A stretch of 64,000 nucleotides of DNA from Pseudomonas yangonensis. GTDB taxonomy: Bacteria > Pseudomonadota > Gammaproteobacteria > Pseudomonadales > Pseudomonadaceae. The notes beneath the pieces were generated by a model. That model was not told the DNA's origin. It searched no databases and was given only the letters and a program-made list of their open reading frames with translations. A program made the position numbers and the translations under genes. Where the stretch lies: assembly GCF_009932725.1 (NCBI RefSeq), contig NZ_BLJU01000016.1:1-64000 (forward strand), read 5' to 3'. Below, piece after piece: positions 35,243 through 44,210 of this stretch (positions are counted from its first letter, which is position 1; every line of letters begins with the position of its first letter).

Positions 35243-35255
35243 GTAGTAAAACTAC
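35243..35255. promoter_or_regulatory. Palindrome site 2 in the aceE-glnE intergenic region
   Basis: GTAGTAAAACTAC is the exact reverse complement of the core of site 1. On the minus strand it would place a TTGTAG box within a possible aceE promoter, about 170 bases from the start codon. The remaining gap (35256-35347) shows no other signal apart from a weak ribosome site before glnE. Confidence 0.65.
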
Positions 35256-35347
35256 AATCCGCGGCGCCGCCGGCCGCGTGTGCCTTGAGCCAGCGGGGTT
35301 CCGGGTGCCTGCACGGTGCGTCCGGCAGTCCGCGAAAAGGATAGACC

Positions 35348-38290
35348 ATGAGCCTGCCGTTGCTGGTCGATTTGCCACCCTCCCTGATCTCACTCGCCGA
35401 GCGAGCCGAACAATCACTACAAGCAGTGCTGGTCGAGCATGAAGGCCTGGCCGAAAGCGTTGCCGTCTGGCCGCAGGCGCGGCTCACGACCTGGCGACAG
35501 GTGTCGGCCCTGAGCGACTTCGTAGCCGAGCAGGCCCGGCGTGATCCGCAGATGTTCGTCGCGCTGGCCGAATCAGGTGAGCTGGAGCGCAGCCTGGCGC
35601 CAGGCGAACTGCGTCAGCAGTTGGAGGCGCAGTTGGCCGAGTGTGCCGACGAAGAGGCGCTGGGTCGTTGTCTGCGGCGTTTCCGCAACCGGCAGCAGTT
35701 GCGCATCATCTGGCGCGACTTCAGCCGCCAGGCGGCGCTGGCCGAGACCTGTCGCGACCTTTCGGATCTGGCTGACGCCTGCATCGATCTGGCCTATCAC
35801 TGGTTGTACCCGCGCCACTGTACGCAGTTCGGTACGCCGGTCGGGCGCCGCACTGGCCAGCCGCAGCATATGGTCATTCTCGGCATGGGCAAGCTCGGCG
35901 CGCATGAGCTCAATCTGTCTTCGGATATCGACCTGATCTTCGGCTATCCCGAGGGCGGCGAGACCGAGGGGGTCAAGCGTCCGCTGGACAACCAGGAGTT
36001 CTTCATCCGCCTTGGGCAGAAGCTGATCAAGGCGCTGGATGCGATCACCGTCGACGGTTTCGTCTTCCGCACCGACATGCGTCTGCGCCCCTATGGCTCC
36101 AGCGGTGCGCTGGTGTTCAGCTTCAATGCGCTGGAGCAGTATTACCAGGACCAGGGGCGCGACTGGGAACGCTACGCGATGATCAAGGCGCGCGTGGTGG
36201 GAGGTGATCAGAAGGCGGGTGCCGAGCTGCTGGAGATGCTGCGGCCCTTCGTCTATCGCCGCTATCTGGACTTCTCCGCTATCGAAGCGCTGCGCGCGAT
36301 GAAGCTGCTGATTCAGCAGGAAGTGCGGCGCAAGGGCATGAGCGAGAACATCAAGCTCGGTGCCGGCGGCATCCGCGAGATCGAGTTCATCGCCCAGGCC
36401 TTTCAGCTTATCCACGGTGGGCGCGACCTCAGCCTGCAGCAGCGGCCGCTGCTCAAGGTGCTGGCGACCCTGGAGGGGCAGGGCTATCTGCCGCCGGCCG
36501 TGGTCGCCGAGATGAAGGAGGGTTACGAGTTTCTGCGCTATGCCGAGCATGCGCTGCAGGGCATCGGTGACCGGCAGACGCAGATGTTGCCGGCCGATGC
36601 GCAGGATCAGGCGCGCGTGGCAGCGATCATGGGCTTTGCCGACTGGGCAAGCTTTCACGAGCGCCTGATGCATTGGCGTGGCCGCATCGAATGGCATTTT
36701 CAGCAGGTAATTGCCGACCCCGATGAGGATGAAACACAGGCAGGCGAGGCCATAGTCGGCGCCGAATGGCTGCCTTTGTGGCAGGGCGCGCTGGATGACG
36801 AGGCGGCCGAGCAGCAGCTGCAGGAGGCCGGTTTTGCCGAGGCCGTGACGGCCAGTCGGCGCCTCGCCGATTTGCGCAATGGGCCGCAAGTGCGCGCCAT
36901 GCAGCGCCTGGGGCGTGAGCGACTGGACGCCTTCATTCCGCGTCTGCTGGCGCAGACGGTAGAGCACGAGACACCGGATCTGGTGCTCGAGCGGGTGCTG
37001 CCGCTGGTGGAAAAGGTCGCGCGACGTTCGGCCTACCTGGTTCTTTTGAGCGAAAACCCGGGGGCGCTGGAGCGACTGATCACACTCTGCGCAGCCAGCC
37101 CCTGGATCGCCGAGCAGATCGCCCGCTACCCGCTGTTGCTCGATGAGTTGCTCAATGAGGGGCGCCTTTACTCGCCGCCGCTGGCGCCGGAATTGGCAGC
37201 CGAGCTGCGCGAGCGGCTGATCCGCATTCCCGAGGAGGATCTGGAGCAGCAGATGGAGGCGCTGCGTCATTTCAAGCTGGCCCACAGTCTGCGTGTGGCC
37301 GCCTCGGAGATTGCCGGCACGCTGCCCTTGATGAAGGTGTCGGACTACCTGACCTGGCTGGCCGAGGCGATTCTCGATCAGGTCCTGGCGCTGGCCTGGC
37401 AGCACACGGTGCAGCGCCATGGCCGCCCGCAGCGTGTCGATGGCACGCCGTGCGACCCGGATTTCATCATCGTCGGTTACGGCAAGGTCGGCGGCCTGGA
37501 ATTCGGCCACGGCTCGGATCTGGATCTGGTGTTCATTCATGACGGCGATCCGCAGGCCGAGACCGATGGCGCCAAACCCATCGACGGCGCGCAGTTCTTC
37601 ACTCGTCTGGGTCAGCGTATCATTCACCTGCTGACCACCCAGACCACCTCTGGCGCATTGTATGAAGTGGATATGCGCCTGCGACCTTCGGGCGCAGCCG
37701 GGCTTCTGGTCAGTTCATTGGGCGCCTTCCAGCGCTATCAGGAAAACGAGGCCTGGACCTGGGAACATCAGGCGCTGGTGCGTGCGCGGGTGCTGGTGGG
37801 CTGTTCGCGGCTGGCTGGCGAATTCGCCCGGGTGCGCGCCGAGGTGCTGGGGCGCCAGCGCGATATCGAGGCGCTGCGCGTCGAGGTCAGCGAGATGCGG
37901 GCGAAGATGCGCGACAACCTTGGCAACAAAAATACCGCGGCCGGAACGGCGCCGAACGCCTTCGAGGCCACGTCCTCCTTCGATCTGAAGCAGGACGCCG
38001 GTGGTATCGTCGATATCGAATTTATGGTGCAATACGCGGCTCTGGCCTGGTCGTGGCAACACCCGCAGCTACTCGAGTTCACCGATAACATCCGCATTCT
38101 GGAAGGTCTGGAGCGGGTCGGTCTGATGGGCGCCGAGGATGCCGCTTTGCTGCGTGAGGTCTACAAGAATTACCGCTCGGCCGCTCATCGCCAGGCGCTG
38201 CAGAAGCAGCCTGGCGTGGTGCCGGGTGATCAGTTTCAGGACGAGCGTCGTGCCGTGATGCGCTTGTGGCGTGAGCTGGGGCTGAGTTGA
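35348..38290 (+). CDS. glnE: Bifunctional glutamine synthetase adenylyltransferase / adenylyl-removing enzyme
   Basis: 980 residues, full length. It adds AMP to, and removes it from, glutamine synthetase according to nitrogen status. The two nucleotidyltransferase halves are both intact: the N-terminal adenylyl-removing domain has GMGKLGAHELNLSSDIDLI near residue 180, and the C-terminal adenylylating domain has GYGKVGGLEFGHGSDLDLVF near residue 715, each with the G-S-D-x-D or S-S-D-x-D metal motif. It is divergent from aceE and followed by ilvE after 63 bases, with a small GC hairpin (38296-38309) between. With gltBD in the same window, two parts of ammonia assimilation are present. Confidence 0.97.
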   Translation: MSLPLLVDLPPSLISLAERAEQSLQAVLVEHEGLAESVAVWPQARLTTWRQVSALSDFVAEQARRDPQMFVALAESGELERSLAPGELRQQLEAQLAECADEEALGRCLRRFRNRQQLRIIWRDFSRQAALAETCRDLSDLADACIDLAYHWLYPRHCTQFGTPVGRRTGQPQHMVILGMGKLGAHELNLSSDIDLIFGYPEGGETEGVKRPLDNQEFFIRLGQKLIKALDAITVDGFVFRTDMRLRPYGSSGALVFSFNALEQYYQDQGRDWERYAMIKARVVGGDQKAGAELLEMLRPFVYRRYLDFSAIEALRAMKLLIQQEVRRKGMSENIKLGAGGIREIEFIAQAFQLIHGGRDLSLQQRPLLKVLATLEGQGYLPPAVVAEMKEGYEFLRYAEHALQGIGDRQTQMLPADAQDQARVAAIMGFADWASFHERLMHWRGRIEWHFQQVIADPDEDETQAGEAIVGAEWLPLWQGALDDEAAEQQLQEAGFAEAVTASRRLADLRNGPQVRAMQRLGRERLDAFIPRLLAQTVEHETPDLVLERVLPLVEKVARRSAYLVLLSENPGALERLITLCAASPWIAEQIARYPLLLDELLNEGRLYSPPLAPELAAELRERLIRIPEEDLEQQMEALRHFKLAHSLRVAASEIAGTLPLMKVSDYLTWLAEAILDQVLALAWQHTVQRHGRPQRVDGTPCDPDFIIVGYGKVGGLEFGHGSDLDLVFIHDGDPQAETDGAKPIDGAQFFTRLGQRIIHLLTTQTTSGALYEVDMRLRPSGAAGLLVSSLGAFQRYQENEAWTWEHQALVRARVLVGCSRLAGEFARVRAEVLGRQRDIEALRVEVSEMRAKMRDNLGNKNTAAGTAPNAFEATSSFDLKQDAGGIVDIEFMVQYAALAWSWQHPQLLEFTDNIRILEGLERVGLMGAEDAALLREVYKNYRSAAHRQALQKQPGVVPGDQFQDERRAVMRLWRELGLS

Positions 38291-38353
38291 ATGACGGGGC
38301 TGCGGCCCCACCGAATTGTTCGAACCGTGAAGCGAATTTGAGGAGCAGGCAAG

Positions 38354-39277
38354 ATGTCGATGTCCGACCGTGATGGCGTGATCTGGTACGACGGCAAACT
38401 GGTGCCGTGGCGCGAAGCCAACACCCATGTGCTGACCCACACCCTGCACTACGGCATGGGCGTGTTCGAAGGTGTGCGTGCCTACAACACTCCGGACGGC
38501 ACCGCGATCTTCCGCCTGCAGGCGCACACCGATCGCCTGTTCGACTCCGCGCACATCTTCAACATGCAGATTCCTTTCTCCAAGGAAGAGATCAACGAAG
38601 CCCAGCGCGCTGCTGTGCGCGAGAACGGCCTGGAAAGCGCCTACCTGCGTCCGATGGTGTTCTTCGGCAGCGAAGGCATGGGGCTGCGCGCCGCGGGTCT
38701 GAAGGTGCACGTAATCGTTGCCGCCTGGCACTGGGGCGCCTACATGGGCGAAGAGGCGCTGGAAGCCGGTATCAAGGTGCGCACCAGCTCCTACACCCGC
38801 CACCATGTCAACATCTCCATGACTCGCGCCAAGGCCAACGGCAACTACATCAACTCGATGCTGGCGCTGCAGGAAGCCATCTCCGGTGGCGCCGACGAGG
38901 CCATGCTGCTGGACCCGGAAGGCTATGTGGCCGAGGGTTCGGGCGAGAACATCTTCCTGGTCAAGGACGGTGTGGTGTACACCCCGGAAGTGACCTCCTG
39001 CCTCAACGGCATCACCCGTAGCACCATCCTGACCCTGGCCGCAGAGCACGGCATCAAGGTGGTCGAGAAGCGCATCACCCGTGACGAGGTGTATATCGCC
39101 GACGAGGCCTTCTTCACCGGCACCGCCGCTGAAGTCACGCCGATCCGCGAAGTCGATGGCCGCAAGATCGGCGCTGGCCGCCGTGGCCCGGTGACCGAGA
39201 AGCTGCAGAAGGCCTACTTCGATCTGGTCACCGGCAAGACCAGCGGCCACGCCGAATGGCGTACGCTGGTTAAATAA
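38354..39277 (+). CDS. ilvE: Branched-chain amino acid aminotransferase
   Basis: 307 residues. A PLP fold-type IV enzyme that makes Leu, Ile and Val from their 2-oxo acids. The PLP lysine is Lys160 in RAKANGNYINSML. The substrate loops LHYGMGVFEGVRAY and VAEGSGENIFLVKDG and the C-terminal FFTGTAAEVTPI are normal. AGGAG stands upstream of ATG 38354; a second ATG two codons later is possible. A hairpin separates it from waaF, so the LPS operon may begin partly by read-through. Confidence 0.97.
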   Translation: MSMSDRDGVIWYDGKLVPWREANTHVLTHTLHYGMGVFEGVRAYNTPDGTAIFRLQAHTDRLFDSAHIFNMQIPFSKEEINEAQRAAVRENGLESAYLRPMVFFGSEGMGLRAAGLKVHVIVAAWHWGAYMGEEALEAGIKVRTSSYTRHHVNISMTRAKANGNYINSMLALQEAISGGADEAMLLDPEGYVAEGSGENIFLVKDGVVYTPEVTSCLNGITRSTILTLAAEHGIKVVEKRITRDEVYIADEAFFTGTAAEVTPIREVDGRKIGAGRRGPVTEKLQKAYFDLVTGKTSGHAEWRTLVK

Positions 39278-39294
39278 GCGCTTGCTCGAAGGCT

Positions 39295-39323
39295 CGACGG
39301 GGAGGCGAAAGCCTCCCCGGTCG
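39295..39323 (+). terminator. Stem-loop between ilvE and waaF
   Basis: GGGGAGGC (39299-39306) pairs with GCCTCCCC (39311-39318) around a GAAA tetraloop. The tail GGTCGTTTC is poor in T, so it may be a leaky terminator or a transcript-stabilising hairpin. Confidence 0.5.
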
Positions 39324-39337
39324 TTTCTGGAAAGACT

Positions 39338-40381
39338 ATGAAGATACTTATCGTTGGGCCAAGCTGGGTAGGCGACATGGTGATGGCGCAGACGCTGTTC
39401 CAGTGCCTGAAGCAGCGCCACCCTGCGTGCGAGATCGACGTACTGGCGCCGGACTGGAGCCGGCCGATCCTCGAGCGCATGCCCGAAGTGCGCGCCGCGC
39501 TCAGCCTGCCGCTCGGCCATGGCGTCCTCGATCTGGCCACGCGCCGGCGCATCGGCAAGTCGCTGGCCGGTCAGTACGATCAGGCCATCCTGCTGCCCAA
39601 TTCGCTCAAATCCGCCCTGGTGCCCTGGTTTGCCGGCATTCCCAAGCGCACCGGCTGGAAGGGCGAGATGCGCTATGGCCTGCTCAACGATATCCGCACG
39701 CTGGACAAAGAACGCTACCCGCTGATGATCGAGCGTTTCATGGCGCTGGCCTATGAGCCCGGTGCTCTGTTGCCGCAGCCCTATCCGCAGCCGCGTTTGC
39801 AGATCGATGAATCGAGCCGTGACGCCGCTCTGAGCAAATTTGGCCTGCAGCTGGACCGTCCGGTGCTGGCGCTATGCCCCGGCGCCGAGTTCGGCGAGGC
39901 CAAGCGCTGGCCTGCCGAGCACTACGCCAAGGTCGCCGAAGTGAAGATCCGTGAGGGCTGGCAGGTCTGGTTGTTCGGCTCGAAGAACGACCATGCCGGT
40001 GGTGAGGACATCCGCTTGCGCCTGATTCCGGGCCTGCGCGAGGAGGTCAGCAACCTGTCCGGGCAGACCAGTCTGGCCGAGGCCATCGACCTGATGTCGG
40101 CGGCCACTGCCGTGGTGTCCAATGACTCGGGGCTGATGCACGTGGCGGCGGCACTAAATCGTCCGCTGGTAGCAGTTTATGGCTCCACTTCGCCGGGTTT
40201 CACCCCGCCGTTGGCCGATCAGGTCGAGATCGTTCGCCTGGGTCTGGAGTGCAGCCCCTGCTTCGAGCGCACCTGCCGCTTCGGTCACTACAACTGCCTG
40301 CGCGAGCTCAAGCCAAGGCCGGTGATCGAGGCGCTGGATCGACTGGTCGGTGAGCCTCTGACCCTGGTCGAGGGTGACTGA
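39338..40381 (+). CDS. waaF: ADP-heptose:LPS heptosyltransferase II
   Basis: 347 residues, GT9 family. It adds the second L-glycero-D-manno-heptose to the inner core on the cytoplasmic face of the inner membrane. The N-terminal Rossmann domain MKILIVGPSWVGDMVMAQTLF is typical, and the C-terminal ADP-heptose site has VVSNDSGLMHVAAALNRPLVAVYGSTSPGFTPP. It is the first gene of the LPS core cluster. Its stop codon is one base from the preferred start of waaC. Confidence 0.97.
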   Translation: MKILIVGPSWVGDMVMAQTLFQCLKQRHPACEIDVLAPDWSRPILERMPEVRAALSLPLGHGVLDLATRRRIGKSLAGQYDQAILLPNSLKSALVPWFAGIPKRTGWKGEMRYGLLNDIRTLDKERYPLMIERFMALAYEPGALLPQPYPQPRLQIDESSRDAALSKFGLQLDRPVLALCPGAEFGEAKRWPAEHYAKVAEVKIREGWQVWLFGSKNDHAGGEDIRLRLIPGLREEVSNLSGQTSLAEAIDLMSAATAVVSNDSGLMHVAAALNRPLVAVYGSTSPGFTPPLADQVEIVRLGLECSPCFERTCRFGHYNCLRELKPRPVIEALDRLVGEPLTLVEGD

Positions 40382-40382
40382 T

Positions 40383-41387
40383 TTGCGGGTGCTGATCATC
40401 AAGACCTCGTCGCTTGGTGACGTGGTGCATACCCTGCCGGCATTGACCGACGCAGCCCGCGCCATTCCCGGCATCCGTTTCGACTGGGTGGTGGAAGAAG
40501 GTTTCGCCGAGATTCCCGCCTGGCATCCGGCGGTGTCCCAGGTGATTCCGGTGGCCATCCGCCGCTGGCGCAAGCACCCGCTGCGCACCTGGCGCAGTGG
40601 CGAATGGGTGCGTTTCAAGCAGCGTCTGCGCGAAACCCGCTACGACCTGGTTATCGACGCCCAGGGCCTGCTCAAGAGCGCCTGGCTGACGCGTTACGTG
40701 TCGGCGCCGGTGGCCGGTCTGGATCGTGATTCGGCGCGTGAGCCACTGGCCAGTCGCTTCTATGATCGCCGCTATGCGGTGGCCAAGGATCAGCACGCGC
40801 TGGAGCGCGTGCGCCAGTTGTTCGCCAAAGCTCTGGGTTATTCGCTGCCGTCCGGTAGCGGTGACTACGGCCTTAACCGTGCGGCGATGATGGACGCTAC
40901 CGCGCAGCCTTACCTGGTGTTCCTGCATGGCACCACCTGGGCCAGCAAGCACTGGCCGGAAGCCGACTGGCGTGCGCTGGCCGAGCGTATGGACGAACTG
41001 GGCTGGGCCGTACGCCTGCCCTGGGGCAACGAGCAGGAGAAGGCGCGTGCCGAGCGCATCGCTGCCGGCCTGACGCACGCCGCGGTGCTGCCGAAGCTGA
41101 ACCTGGCCGGCGTAGCCAAGGTGATCGCCGGCGCCAGCGCCTGCGTCTCGGTCGACACCGGGCTCGGCCACTTGGCCGCGGCGCTGGATGTACCGAACAT
41201 TTCCCTCTACGGCCCGACCCTGCCCGGCAAGGTGGGCGCCTACGGTCGTAGCCAGATTCACCTGTGTGCCAGCGGCCCGGGCGCCGGCAGCGGTGACCGT
41301 GACAAGCCCTGCTTCGATGGCCTCGGCGCCGAACGTGTCGGCCTGGAACTGGAGGCGCTGCTGCTGGCGCCTCCCGGCACCCTTTAA
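40383..41387 (+). CDS. waaC: ADP-heptose:LPS heptosyltransferase I, TTG start
   Basis: 334 residues from TTG 40383, giving the family N-terminus (M)RVLIIKTSSLGDVVHTLPAL. A GAGGG site lies 8 bases upstream, inside the end of waaF. An alternative GTG at 40374 would overlap waaF by 8 bases, add three residues and have no proper ribosome site. It adds the first heptose to Kdo. The nucleotide-sugar motif is VDTGLGHLAAALDVPNISLYGPTLPGK. waaG starts 9 bases after the stop codon. Confidence 0.95.
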   Translation: MRVLIIKTSSLGDVVHTLPALTDAARAIPGIRFDWVVEEGFAEIPAWHPAVSQVIPVAIRRWRKHPLRTWRSGEWVRFKQRLRETRYDLVIDAQGLLKSAWLTRYVSAPVAGLDRDSAREPLASRFYDRRYAVAKDQHALERVRQLFAKALGYSLPSGSGDYGLNRAAMMDATAQPYLVFLHGTTWASKHWPEADWRALAERMDELGWAVRLPWGNEQEKARAERIAAGLTHAAVLPKLNLAGVAKVIAGASACVSVDTGLGHLAAALDVPNISLYGPTLPGKVGAYGRSQIHLCASGPGAGSGDRDKPCFDGLGAERVGLELEALLLAPPGTL

Positions 41388-41396
41388 GGAGCGGCT

Positions 41397-42518
41397 ATGC
41401 AACTGGCCTTCGTTCTCTACAAGTACTTCCCGTTCGGCGGGCTGCAGCGCGATTTCATGCGTATCGCCCTGGAATGCCAGGCGCGCGGTCATGCCATTCG
41501 CGTCTACACGCCGATCTGGGAAGGGGAAAATCCCGGCGGCTTCGACGTGCGCGTGGCGCCAGTACGGGCGCTGTTCAACCATCGTCGCAACGAGAAATTC
41601 ACGGCTTGGCTGCAAGCTGACCTGAAACGCGATCCGGTCGACCGGGTGATCGGCTTCAACAAGATGCCGGGCCTTGACGTGTACTACGCCGCCGACGGCT
41701 GTTTCGAGGACAAGGCGCAGACCCTGCGCAACCCGATCTATCGCCGCTGGGGCCGCTACAAGCACTTCGCCGACTACGAGCGCGCGGTGTTCGCGCCCGA
41801 ATCGAAGACCGAGATCCTGATGATCTCCGAGGTGCAGCAGCCGCTGTTCATCAAACACTACAAGACGCCGCTGCAGCGTTTCCACCTGCTCCCGCCGGGC
41901 ATCGCTCAGGACCGCCGCGCGCCGGCCAATGCGGCCGAGATTCGCGCCGAGTTCCGTCGTGAATTCAAGCTGAGCGACGAGGACCTGCTGCTGGTGCAGA
42001 TCGGTTCCGGCTTCAAGACCAAGGGCCTGGATCGCAGCCTCAAGGCATTGGCGTCCTTGCCGCGTGAATTGCGCAAGCGTACTCGGCTGATCGCCATCGG
42101 CCAGGACGATCCCAAACCCTTCCTGCTGCAGGTCAAGGCGTTGGGGCTGTCCGATCAGGTGCAAATCCTTAAGGGGCGCAGCGACATTCCGCGCTTTCTG
42201 CTCGGCGCCGATCTGCTGATCCATCCGGCCTACAACGAGAATACCGGCACGGTGCTGCTGGAAGCGCTGGTGTCCGGCCTGCCGGTACTAGTCACCGATG
42301 TCTGCGGCTACGCCCACTACATCGCCGATGCCGACTGCGGGCGCGTTTTGCCCAGCCCGTTCGAGCAGGAGCAGCTCAACCGCACCCTGGCCGATATGCT
42401 CGCCGATCCCGAGCGCCGTGCATTCTGGGGGCGCAACGGCCTGGCCTACGCCGACAGCGCCGACCTGTATTCGATGCCGAAGAAGGCTGCCGATGTGATT
42501 CTGGCGGCGCATCCGTGA
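41397..42518 (+). CDS. waaG: LPS core glycosyltransferase WaaG (GT4)
   Basis: 373 residues. The N-terminus MQLAFVLYKYFPFGGLQRDFMRIA is the WaaG signature, and the GT4 donor motif is HPAYNENTGTVLLEALVSGLPVLVTDVCGY, holding E-x7-E. In enterobacteria it adds the first outer-core glucose to heptose II; in Pseudomonas the sugar added at this position is a galactosamine derivative, so the donor here may differ. The 130-base gap before waaP holds a short GGTCG/CGACC stem but no gene. Confidence 0.95.
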   Translation: MQLAFVLYKYFPFGGLQRDFMRIALECQARGHAIRVYTPIWEGENPGGFDVRVAPVRALFNHRRNEKFTAWLQADLKRDPVDRVIGFNKMPGLDVYYAADGCFEDKAQTLRNPIYRRWGRYKHFADYERAVFAPESKTEILMISEVQQPLFIKHYKTPLQRFHLLPPGIAQDRRAPANAAEIRAEFRREFKLSDEDLLLVQIGSGFKTKGLDRSLKALASLPRELRKRTRLIAIGQDDPKPFLLQVKALGLSDQVQILKGRSDIPRFLLGADLLIHPAYNENTGTVLLEALVSGLPVLVTDVCGYAHYIADADCGRVLPSPFEQEQLNRTLADMLADPERRAFWGRNGLAYADSADLYSMPKKAADVILAAHP

Positions 42519-42648
42519 GCATGCCGGCGGCTGGAGGTATCGACCAATCGGGCGCGCTCTCCTCGCTATGGGGCGATTTTGGTCGTTGCGACCGATTTGC
42601 TTCGTCCGCCTTATCCACCCCGAGGGCGCAGCTCCCACAAGGAGGCTT

Positions 42649-43476
42649 ATGCAGTTGATTCTTGCTGAACCATTCAAGTCCTTATGGGCCGGCAAGGATG
42701 CCTTTGAAGAAGTCGAGAGCCTGCAGGGGCAGGTCTACCGTGAGCTCGAGGCGCGCCGAACGCTGCGTACCGAGGTGGACGGCAAAGGCTACTTCGTCAA
42801 GATTCATCGCGGGATTGGCTGGGGAGAAATTCTCAAGAATCTCGTTACAGCCCGCCTGCCGGTGCTGGGCGCCGGCCAGGAATGGAAGGCCATCCAGCGT
42901 CTGAACGACGCCGGCGTGTCGACCATGACTGCAGTCGCCTACGGCGAGCGTGGCAGCAATCCGGCACAGCAGCATTCCTTCATCATTACCGAAGAGCTGG
43001 CGCCTACTGTCGATCTGGAGCAGCTGACGCTGAACTGGCACGATCAGCCGCCGGCACCCGTATTGAAATGGGCACTTATCCGGCGCGTCGCGCAGATGAC
43101 CGGACGCATGCATGCTGCCGGTGTTAACCACCGGGACTGTTACATCTGTCATTTTCTGTTGCACACCGACAAGCCCTTCAACGCCGATGATTTCCGACTG
43201 TCGGTGATCGATCTGCATCGGGCTCAAGTGCGTGATTCGGTGCCGCAACGTTGGCGCAACAAGGACCTGGCCGGGTTGTATTTCTCGGCGTTGGGTATCG
43301 GTTTGACCCAGCGTGATTTGCTGCGTTTTCTCAAGACATATTTCTGCACTATCGACAAGCGCCCGTTGCGCCAGATACTGCAGGACGAGGCCGCGTTGTT
43401 GCGCTGGTTGCAGCGCAAGGCCGACCGGCTGCGTTCGCGATATGTGCGCAAGTACGAAAAGGAGGGCGCCGCATGA
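42649..43476 (+). CDS. waaP: LPS core heptose(I) kinase
   Basis: 275 residues from ATG 42649, with a strong GGAGG 3 bases upstream; a frame to 42568 would add 27 unlikely residues. It phosphorylates heptose I of the inner core, which is essential in P. aeruginosa. The kinase-fold motifs are GYFVKIHRGIGWGEI (ATP-binding lysine), MHAAGVNHRDCYICHFLL (catalytic Asp) and LSVIDLHRAQVR (metal Asp). It overlaps wapP by ATGA. Confidence 0.96.
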   Translation: MQLILAEPFKSLWAGKDAFEEVESLQGQVYRELEARRTLRTEVDGKGYFVKIHRGIGWGEILKNLVTARLPVLGAGQEWKAIQRLNDAGVSTMTAVAYGERGSNPAQQHSFIITEELAPTVDLEQLTLNWHDQPPAPVLKWALIRRVAQMTGRMHAAGVNHRDCYICHFLLHTDKPFNADDFRLSVIDLHRAQVRDSVPQRWRNKDLAGLYFSALGIGLTQRDLLRFLKTYFCTIDKRPLRQILQDEAALLRWLQRKADRLRSRYVRKYEKEGAA

Positions 43477-44210
43477 GTCAGTGGCGTGTCACCGCCTTGA
43501 CCACGCCCGAGGCGGCCAGGGCGTTCGCTTCGCTGGATGCGGTTTTCGCGTTGCAAGGCGAGGCCATCACCCACGACCCGCTATCGGACGTCATCCGCGT
43601 CGAGTTCGGTGGGTTGCGCTATTACGTCAAGCGCTATCATGGTGCCGGCAAGGGGATTAGACGCTTCCTTGGCCGACCAAGGGTCAAAGCCGAATGGCAG
43701 AACCTCAAGCACTTCGCCGCCTGGGGTATTCCCACTGCGCCCATTGCCGCTTATGGCCTGGAACGCAAGGGTACGGCTTTTCATCGTGGCGCGCTGATTA
43801 CTCAGGAACTGGTCGGCACGACCGACATGTGGCGGCTCGCTTCCAAGAAAGATGCGCGGTTGCGTGATCGGGCCTGGGTTGAAGATGTCAGCTGTCAGCT
43901 GGCTCGCTCCACGCGCATCCTGCATGATCATCATTTCGCCCATAACGACCTGAAATGGCGCAACTTGCTGATCGACGAGCATCGGCGCCTGTATTTCATC
44001 GACTGCCCGACTGGGGCGTTTTGGTGGGGGCCGTTTTTGCGCCGCCGCATCGTCAAGGACCTTGCCTGCCTCGACAAGGTGGCCAAATATCACCTGTCCC
44101 GCACTCAGCGTCTGCGCTTCTACCTGCAATATCGAGGTCGTGATCGCCTCAATGACAGCGACAAACAACGTATCAGCCAGATCGTGCGGTATTTCGAGGG
44201 AAGGGAATGA
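43473..44210 (+). CDS. wapP: LPS core kinase WapP
   Basis: 245 residues, lipopolysaccharide kinase family. Catalytic loop HDHHFAHNDLKWRNLLI, metal-binding YFIDCPTGAF and ATP-site lysine in YYVKRYHGAGKGI are all present, so it should be active. In P. aeruginosa it is thought to phosphorylate heptose II. The start ATG overlaps the waaP stop (ATGA), and its own stop overlaps the next start the same way, so translation is coupled. Confidence 0.92.
   Translation: MSQWRVTALTTPEAARAFASLDAVFALQGEAITHDPLSDVIRVEFGGLRYYVKRYHGAGKGIRRFLGRPRVKAEWQNLKHFAAWGIPTAPIAAYGLERKGTAFHRGALITQELVGTTDMWRLASKKDARLRDRAWVEDVSCQLARSTRILHDHHFAHNDLKWRNLLIDEHRRLYFIDCPTGAFWWGPFLRRRIVKDLACLDKVAKYHLSRTQRLRFYLQYRGRDRLNDSDKQRISQIVRYFEGRE

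Noticed and set aside
35573..37627. 684-codon frame opposite glnE
   Set aside because: Antisense shadow without domain features.
40308..42224. 638-codon minus-strand frame opposite waaC and waaG
   Set aside because: Crosses two conserved genes; composition of a shadow frame.
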